A stretch of 64,000 nucleotides of DNA from Eunapius fragilis (lineage: Eukaryota; Porifera; Demospongiae; Spongillida; Spongillidae): contig OY811972.1 of the NCBI GenBank assembly GCA_963681505.1, forward strand, positions 15,853,110-15,917,109, in the 5' to 3' direction. Positions within the stretch are counted from its first letter, which is position 1. The number at the start of each line of letters is the position of its first letter. The notes under the pieces were generated by a model, which searched no databases, was not told the origin of the DNA, and saw only the letters and a program-made list of their open reading frames with translations. Shown piece by piece: positions 57,271 through 64,000 of this stretch. The translations under genes were made by a program, and so were the position numbers.

Positions 57271-60200
57271 CCCAATTGGCGCGATAAGAACAATTTACGC
57301 AAATTGGGCAAATTGGTTCCACAGGCCCAATTGGTGCGGTATGTCCCAATGAATAGATGCCAATTGGGCCAATTGGTTCCATCGGCCCAATTGTCGCGAT
57401 ATGTACAATTTATGCCAATTGGGCCAATTGGTTCCACCGGCCCAATTGGTGCGGTATGTCCCAATTAATTGATGCCAATTGGGCCAATTGGTTCCATCTA
57501 ACCAATTGGCGCGATATGTACTATTTATGCCAATTGGGCCAATTGGTTCCACGGGCCCAATTGGTGCGATATTTTCTAATGAAATGATACCAATTGGGCC
57601 AATTGCTTCCGCCGGCCCAATTGGCACGATATGTACTATTTATGCCAATTGGGCCAATTGGTTCCACGGGCCCGATTGGTGCGATATGTCCCAATGGATT
57701 GATGCCAATTAGGCAAATTGGTTCCATCCGCCCAATTGGTGCGATATGTCCTAATGAAATGATGCCAATTGGGCCTATTGGTTCCACCGGCCCAATTGGC
57801 GCGATTTGAACAATTTACGCCAATTGGGCCAATTAGTTCCACGGGCCCAATTGGTGCGATATGTGCCAATGAATTGATGCCAATTGGGCCAAATGGTTCC
57901 ATCGGCCCAATTGGCGCGATATGTCCTGATGAAATGATGCCAATTGGGCCAATTGGTTCCACCAGCCCAATTGGCGCGATATGTACTATTTATGCCAATT
58001 GGGCCAATTGGTTCCACGGGCCCAATTGGTGTGATATGTCCCAATGAATTGATGCCAATTGGGGCAATTGGTTCCATCGGCCCAATTGGCGCGATATTTT
58101 CTAATGAAATGATAACAATTGGGCCAATTGGTTCCGCCGGCCCAATTGGCGCGATATGTACTTTTTATGCCAATTGGGCCAATTGGTTCCACGGGCCCAA
58201 TTGGTGCTATATATCCGCCAATTGGGCCCCTTGGTTCCATCGGCCCAATTGGCGCGATATGTACAATTTATGCCAATAGGGCCAATTGGCTCCACCGGCC
58301 CAATTGGTGCGGTATGTCCAAATGAATTGATGCCAATTGGGCCAATTGGTTAAATTGGCCCAATTGGTGCGATATGAACAATTTATGCCAATTGGGCGAA
58401 TTGGTTCAACGGGCCCAATTGGTGCGGTATGTCCCAATGAATAGATGCCAATTGGGCCATTTGGTTCCATCGGCTCAATTGGCGGGATATGTTCTAATGA
58501 AATGATGCCATTTGGGCCAATTGGTTCCGCCGGCCCAATTGGCGCGATATGTACTGTTTATGCCAATTATGCCAATTGGTTCCACGGGCCCAATTGGTGC
58601 GATATGTCCCAATGGATTGATGCCAATTTGGCCACTTGGTTCCATCGGCCCAATTGGCGCGATAAGTACAATTTATGCCAATCGGGCCAATTGGTTCCAA
58701 TGGCCCAATTGGTGCGGTATGTCCCAATGAATTGATGCGAATTGGGCCAATTGGTTCCATCCGCCCAATTGGCGCGATATGTCCTAATGAAATGATGCCA
58801 ATTGGGCCAATTGGTTCCTCCGGCCGAATTGGCGCGATATGATTAATTTACGCCAATTGGGCCAATTGGTTCCACGGGCCCAATTGGTGCGATATGACCC
58901 AATGAATTGATGCTAATTGGGCCAATTGGTTCCATCGGCCCAATTGGCGCGATATGTACAATTTATGCCAATTGGGCCAATTGGTACCACCGGCCCAATT
59001 GTTGCGGTATGTCCCAATGAATTGATGCCAATTGGGCCAATTGGTTCCACCGGCACAATTGGCGCGATATGAACAATTTACGCGAATTGAGCCAATTGGT
59101 TCCACGGGCCCAATTGGTGCGATATGTCCCAATGAATTGATGCCAATTGGGCCAATTGGTTCCATCGGCCCAATTGGCGCGATATGTACAATTTATGCCA
59201 ATTGGGCCAATTGGTATCACCGGCCCAATTGGTGCGGTATGTCCCAATGAATTAATGCCAATTGGGCCAATTGGTTCCACGGGCGCAATTGGTGCGATAT
59301 GTTCCAATGAATTGATGCCAATTGGGTAAATTGGTTCCATCGGCCCAATTGGCGCGATAAGTACAATTTATGCCAATCGGGTCAATTGGTTCCAATGGCC
59401 CAATTGGTGCGGTATGTCCCAATGAATTGATGCCAATTGGGCCAATTGGTTCCATCCGCCCAATTCGCGCGATATGTCCTAATGAAATGATAACAATTGG
59501 GCCAATTGGTTCTACTGGCCCAATTGGCGCGATATGATCAATTTATGCCAATTGGGCCAATTGGTATCACCGGCCCAATTGTTGCGGTATGTCCCAATGA
59601 ATTAATGCCAATTTGGCCAATTGGTTCCATCGGCCCAATTGGCGCGATATGTTCTAATGAAATGATACCAATTGAGCCAATTGGTTCCGCCGGCCCAATT
59701 GGCGCGATATGTACAATTTATACCAATTGGGCCAATTGGTTCCACGGGCCCAATTGGTGCGATATGTCCCAATGGATTGATGCCAATTGGGCCACTTGGT
59801 TCCATCGGCCCAATTGGCGCGATATGTACAATTTATGCCAATTGGGCCAATTGGTTCCACCGGCCCAATTGGTGTGGTATGTCCCAATGAATTGATGCCA
59901 ATTGGGCCAATTGGTTCCACCGGCCCAATTGGCGCGACATGTACTATTTATGCCAATTGGGATGGCCCAATTGGTGTGATATGTCTTAATGAATTGATGC
60001 CAATTGGGCCAATTGGTTCCATGGGCCTAATTGGCGCGACATATACTATTTATGCCAATTGGGCCACTTGGTTCCACGGGAGTAATTGGTGACATGTCCC
60101 ATTGAATTGATGCCAATTGGGCCAATTGGTTCCATCGGCCCAATTGGCGCGATATGAACAATTTATGCCAATTGGGCCAATTGGTTCCACCGTCCCAATT

Positions 60201-61738
60201 GTTGCAGTATGTCCCAATGACTTGATGCCAATTGGGCCAATTGGTTCCACCTACCCAATTGGCGCGATATGTACTATTTTGGCCCAATTAGTGAGATATG
60301 TCCCAATGAATTGATACCAATTAGGCCAATTGGTTCCATCGGCCCAATTGGCGCAATAAGTGCAATTTATGCCAATCGGTCCAATTGGTTCCAATGGCCC
60401 AATTGGTGCGATATATTGATGCCAATTGGGCCAATAGGTTCCATCGGCCCAATTCTGCGCGATATGTATAATTTATGCCAATTGGGCCAATTGGTTCCAC
60501 CGGCCCAATTGGTGCGATATGTCCCAATGAATTGATGCCAATTGGGCCAATTGGTTCCATCGGCCCAATTGGCGCGATATATACAATTTATGCCAATTGG
60601 GCCAATTGGTTCCACCGGCCCAATTGTTGCTTTATGTCCCTATGAATTGATGCCAATCGGGCCAATTGGTTCCATCGGCCCAATTGGCGCGATATGTCCT
60701 AACGAAATGATGCCAAATGGGCTAATTGGTTCCACCGGCCCAATTGGCGCGATATGTACTATTCATGCCAATTGGGCCAATTGGTTCCATGGGCCCAATT
60801 GGTGCGATATGTCCCATTGAATTGAGGCGAATTGGGCCGATTGGTTCCATCGGCCCAATTGGCGCGATATGTACAATTTATGCCAATTGGGCCAATTGGT
60901 TCCACCGGCCCAATTAGCGCGGTATGTCCCAATGAATTGATGCCAATTGGGCCAATTGGTTCCATCGGCCCAATTGGCGCGATATGTACTATTTATGCCA
61001 ATTGGGCCAATTGGTTCCACGGGCCCAATTGGTGCGATATGTCCCAATGAATTGATGCCAATTGGGTAAATTGGTTCCATCCGCCCAATTGGCGCGATAA
61101 GTACAATTTATGCCAATCGGGCCAATTGGTTCCAATGGCCCAATTGGTGCGGTATGTCCCAATGAATTGATGCCAATTGGGCCAATTGGTTCCATCCGCC
61201 CAATTGGCGCGATATGTCCTAATGAAATGATGCTAATTGGGCCAATTGGTTCCACCGGCCCAATTGGCGCGATATAAACAATTTACGCCAATTGGGCCAA
61301 TTGGTTCCACGGGCCCAATTGGTGCGATTTGTCGGCCCAATGAATTGATGCCAATTGGGCCAATTGGTTCCATCGGCCCAATTGGCGCGACATGTACAAT
61401 TTATTCCAATTGGGCCAATTGGTACCACCTGCCCCATTGTTGCGGTATGTCCCAATGAATTGATGCCAATTGGGCCAATTGGGCCAATTGGTTCCATCGG
61501 CCCAATTGGCGCGATATGTCCTGATGAAATGATGCCAATTGGGCCAATTGGTTCCACCGGCCCAATTGGCGCGATATGTACTATTTATGCCAATTGGGCC
61601 AATTGGTTCCACGGGCCCAATTGGTGTGATATGTCCCAATGAATTGATGCCAATTGGGGCAATTGGTTCCATCGGCCCAATTGGCGCGATATGTTCTGAT
61701 GAAATGATACCAATTGGGCCAATTGGTATCATTTCAAG

Positions 61739-61782
61739 TGCACCAATCCGTCGCGCTGCGACCGATTGGTGCACTTATGCGG
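61739..61782. repeat. Hairpin at the satellite 2 / satellite 3 junction
   Basis: AAGTGCACCAATCCGTCGC and GCGACCGATTGGTGCACTT are inverted repeats with one mismatch and a short loop, exactly where satellite 2 stops and the next repeat begins. Confidence 0.75.
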
Positions 61783-62200
61783 GATCTATCTGTAACAATT
61801 TGGCACAATTTGGCGCGTTGCGACGGATTGTAGCATTTTCGCGGAACCAATTTGTAACAATTCGGCGCGCTACAACGGATTGCTGCACTATCGCTGGATC
61901 AATCTGCAACAATTCGGGGCAATTCGGCGCGCTGAGACCGATTGTTTCACTATGGCGGGATCAATCTGCAACAATTAGGCGCAATTCGGTTCGCTGAGAC
62001 GGATTGCTGCACTATTGCGGGATCAATCTGCAATATGTTATTCGGCACAATTCGGCGCGCTGCGACCGATTGCTGCACTTTGACGGCTTCAATCTGCAAC
62101 AATTCAGCGCAATTCGGCGCGCTGCGACGGATTCCTGCACTTTCGCAGGATCAATCTGTAACAATTCGGGGCAATTCGGCGCGCCGAGACCGATTGCTTA
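61745..62200. repeat. Satellite 3: units of about 60-75 bp
   Basis: About seven diverged units share GGATCAATCTGCAACAATTC, AATTCGGCGCGCTGCGACCG and ATTGCTGCACT. A remnant with the same words lies at 62,575-62,690 between two minisatellite blocks. Confidence 0.8.
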
Positions 62201-62863
62201 GTGGTAGTGGGATTGGTAGTGGTAGTGGTAGTGGGATTGGTAGTGGGATTGGTAGTGGTAGTGGTAAGGGCAGTTGGATTGGTAGTGGGATTGGTAATGG
62301 TAGTGGTAGTGGTAGTGGGATTGTTAGAGATAGTGGTAGAGGAAGTGGGATTGGTAGTGGTAATAGGAGTGGGATTGGTAGTGGGATTAGTAGTGGTAGT
62401 GGTAGAGGTAGTGGGATTGGTAGTGGTAGTGGTAGTGGGATTGGTATTGGGATTGGTATTGAGATTGGTAGTAGTAGTGGTAGTGGTAGTGGGATTGGTA
62501 ATGGGAGTGGTAATGGGATTGGTAGTGGTAGAGGTAGTGAGATTGGTATTGAGATTGGTAGTGGTAGTGGTAGTGGTTCAATCTGCAAAAATTCAGCACA
62601 ATTCGGCGCGCTGCGACGGATGCCTGTACTTTCGCAGGATCAATCTGTAACAATTCGGGGCAATTCGGCGCACCGAGACCGATTGCTTAGTGGTAGTGGG
62701 ATTGGTAGTGGTAGTGGTAGTGGGATTGGTAGTGGGATTGGTAGTGGTAGTGGTAGTGGTAGTGGGATTTGTAGTGGTAGTGGTAGTGGTTGTGGGATTG
62801 GTAGTGGATTGGTAGAGGGATTGGTAGTGGGATTGGTAGTGGTAGTGGTAGTGGGATTGGTAG
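62201..62863. repeat. GGTAGT/GGGATT minisatellite, two blocks
   Basis: Blocks at 62,201-62,575 and 62,690-62,863 consist of GGTAGT, GGGATT and close variants. They are separated by a satellite 3 piece. The sequence at the start of both blocks (from about 62,140 and 62,630) is nearly the same, showing that satellite-3 unit plus minisatellite were duplicated together. Confidence 0.9.
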
Positions 62864-62988
62864 TGTAGCGCATGCGTAGAATTAATGGTGCGGTGTCATG
62901 CTCATGCGCACTAGTTGTATACACCATTATTTAAGCCGCTGTATTATGTACCGAGTCTTTCGATGATTAAACTGATTTGACGTCACAC
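62864..62988 (+). mobile_element. Putative LTR of a Gypsy-like retrotransposon
   Basis: The segment starts TGTAGCGCATGCG and ends in TGACGTCACA, just before a primer-binding site. It includes TTATTTAAG (TATA-like) and GATTAAA (polyadenylation-like). The 5' boundary is set by the TG and the end of the minisatellite. No second LTR is in the window. Confidence 0.6.
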
Positions 62989-63006
62989 TGGTGTCAGAAG
63001 TGGGAT
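62989..63006 (+). other. Primer-binding site, complementary to tRNA-Leu 3' end
   Basis: TGGTGTCAGAAGTGGGAT is complementary to a CCA-ended tRNA-Leu acceptor and T-arm sequence (ATCCCACTTCTGACA-CCA). This tRNA primes several Gypsy-like elements of animals. Confidence 0.65.
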
Positions 63007-63451
63007 GGCCACCGAAGAGCAAGACATGGAGGTTGACAGGCAAGTTCCCACAAGTGGCGCTAATCCTTTACAGGAAGGAGCAGGCGTAAGAACCACCAGG
63101 TTTAGCGTGCGGCCACCTTCGCGATTTGCGGGAAAGGGAGCTGACTTTGCTATATGGATTCAGCGCATCGAGCTCTACTTTAAGGAAGCCGGAGTTCCGA
63201 ACGATAAGCAAGGGTAGGAACTGGTCTCTTTGTTGGAGGATGAGCCATTCCGTATTGTAAGTCAAATGGGTTTGTTGGATGTAGAAACTGGGGTTGACTA
63301 TGCAGCTGTGAAGAAATGTCTCGAGGGACAGTATGCTCCGCTAGGGGTAGAGCTGGATTGGCAGAGGAAGTTCCATGCAGCGCAGCAGAAACAGACGGAG
63401 TCCTTAATAACGGTTTACCCGCGGATATTCATTGACGCTATTTGTACGTAA
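63005..63451 (+). pseudogene. Gag-like fragment of the LTR retrotransposon, broken
   Basis: The ATG at 63,005 overlaps the end of the primer-binding site. The protein has P-P-S-R-F-A-G-K-G-A-D-F, W-I-Q-R-I-E-L-Y-F, L-E-D-E-P-F-R-I-V-S-Q and Q-Y-A-P-L-G-V-E-L-D-W-Q-R-K-F, the pattern of Gypsy-type Gag capsid regions. A TAG at 63,215-63,217 (codon 71) interrupts it and the frame ends at 63,451, far short of a normal Gag. No protease, RT or integrase follows. Confidence 0.65.
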
Positions 63452-63831
63452 CCGCGGAATTAATTTTGTGGATAATTTAATTTTAGATATCTTGCGATTG
63501 GCGCCTGACAACTTTTGAACTGAACAACTTTTCTATGTGCGACTTTTTGAAATGGGATAGATCAGTTTTTCAGGTACACGCTAATGCCAGCCGATCGGCT
63601 GTACGCTTTAGGTAAGATTACTAACGCGCGGATCGAGGTGTTCAATTAGACGCACTGGTTGACACGGGCACTGTGAAGCAGGCAGATGGAGACTGCTGAC
63701 GTCTTATTGAGAGGTAAGTATATGAGAGTGGTAAGAAGTATAAGACAATCTGTTTGTACGCGCGGATTGTGTGGAAGCCTGCGTTATCGAAGGGTATCGT
63801 TGGAGTATTGACGATGGATAATTCTTTTTTA
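63452..63831. other. Degenerate sequence after the Gag fragment
   Basis: No open frame of note. It may be decayed retroelement sequence. Confidence 0.3.
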
Positions 63832-63930
63832 GTCGCGTACCCAGACCCACCCTTACGTAAGCATTATCGCATTATGTATAATACTCATAATGCGATAATG
63901 CTTACGTAAGGGTGGGTCTGGGTACGAGAC
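63832..63930. mobile_element. 99-bp palindromic MITE-like element
   Basis: Two 41-bp arms, perfectly complementary, start GTACCCAGACCCACCCTTAC and flank a 9-base loop. The outermost bases are GTCGC and GAGAC, with one mismatch. A TA dinucleotide lies at both edges, and a longer TAATTCTTTTT word precedes (63,819) and follows (63,931) the element. Confidence 0.8.
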
Positions 63931-64000
63931 TAATTCTTTTTAGAGCCACCGCTTTTGATGTGAACAAAATGACTTTCCTATGTCCAACGTTTTTGAAAAT

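Larger units (their letters stand above)
46865..61735. repeat. Satellite 2, right part (about 14.9 kb)
   Basis: It continues the left part after the transposon. Most units pair as 115-bp dimers: a 55-bp monomer ending TACAATTTATG or TACTATTTATG and a 60-bp monomer ending CCCAATGAATTGATG. A third monomer type ends CCTAATGAAATGATG. With the left part this is about 15.8 kb, or roughly 270 monomers by length. Open frames on both strands (PIGPIG..., NWANWFH...) come from the repeat and change frame from unit to unit. Confidence 0.97.

Noticed and set aside
42192..61735. Long Pro-Ile-Gly and Asn-Trp-rich frames resembling a collagen-like or silk-like protein
   Set aside because: The glycine spacing comes from the CCAATTGGG repeat. 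Frames drift from unit to unit with indels, and similar frames exist on both strands.
17488..62200. CRISPR array
   Set aside because: The repeats are direct tandem satellites without unique spacers, in a eukaryotic genome.
61942..62868. 308-codon Gly-Ser-Ile frame
   Set aside because: It is the translation of the GGTAGT/GGGATT minisatellite and flanking satellite 3. The opposite strand is equally open.

Overview
The window is metazoan genomic DNA. It has intron-containing genes with very short GT-AG introns (55-60 bp), a cilium gene with an RFX X-box, FN3, Kelch, ROCO and Death-domain exons, several DNA-transposon families and very large satellite arrays. The domain repertoire and compact introns best fit a sponge of the Amphimedon type. 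That assignment is an inference from gene content, not from a database match.

Region 1 (1-17,490) is gene-bearing, and both gene models are on the minus strand. The first (1-1380) is the 5' end of TTC21B/IFT139, in eight exons reconstructed by splice sites and reading phase, with a perfect X-box 17 bp upstream of the ATG. The second model runs from 14,482 down to 1754. It joins, in order, Kelch repeats, FN3, a Roc GTPase, COR, FN3, small Ser/Thr/Lys-rich linker exons and a C-terminal Death domain. Every junction from the first FN3 exon onward is phase 1. An in-frame TGA interrupts the Roc-COR exon. Between these exons lie three decayed retroelement tail fragments, MITE-like foldbacks, a SINE-like insert and an 802-bp hAT-type element with an exact 8-bp target duplication. 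A 200-N assembly gap lies at 16,372-16,571.

Region 2 (about 17,490-42,175) is one satellite array of 184/208-bp units, about 24.7 kb long. The two unit lengths differ by a 24-bp internal subrepeat. The array carries higher-order duplications of about 3.5 kb, 2.38 kb, 1.52 kb and 0.62 kb.

Region 3 (about 42,172-61,735) is a second, unrelated satellite of 55-60-bp units, mostly paired as 115-bp dimers rich in CCAATTGG palindromes. A 3,789-bp ISL2EU-type DNA transposon (43,076-46,864) is inserted in it with an AT target duplication. It encodes a THAP/DDE transposase broken by one stop codon and an intact 617-aa SWIM-YqaJ-PHD protein on the opposite strand. A paralogous empty copy of the insertion site survives in the same array.

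Region 4 (61,735-64,000) holds a third short tandem repeat, a GGTAGT/GGGATT minisatellite, a solo-LTR-sized segment with a tRNA-Leu-type primer-binding site, a broken gag fragment and a 99-bp near-perfect palindrome. The long open frames across the satellites are by-products of the repeats and are not annotated as genes.
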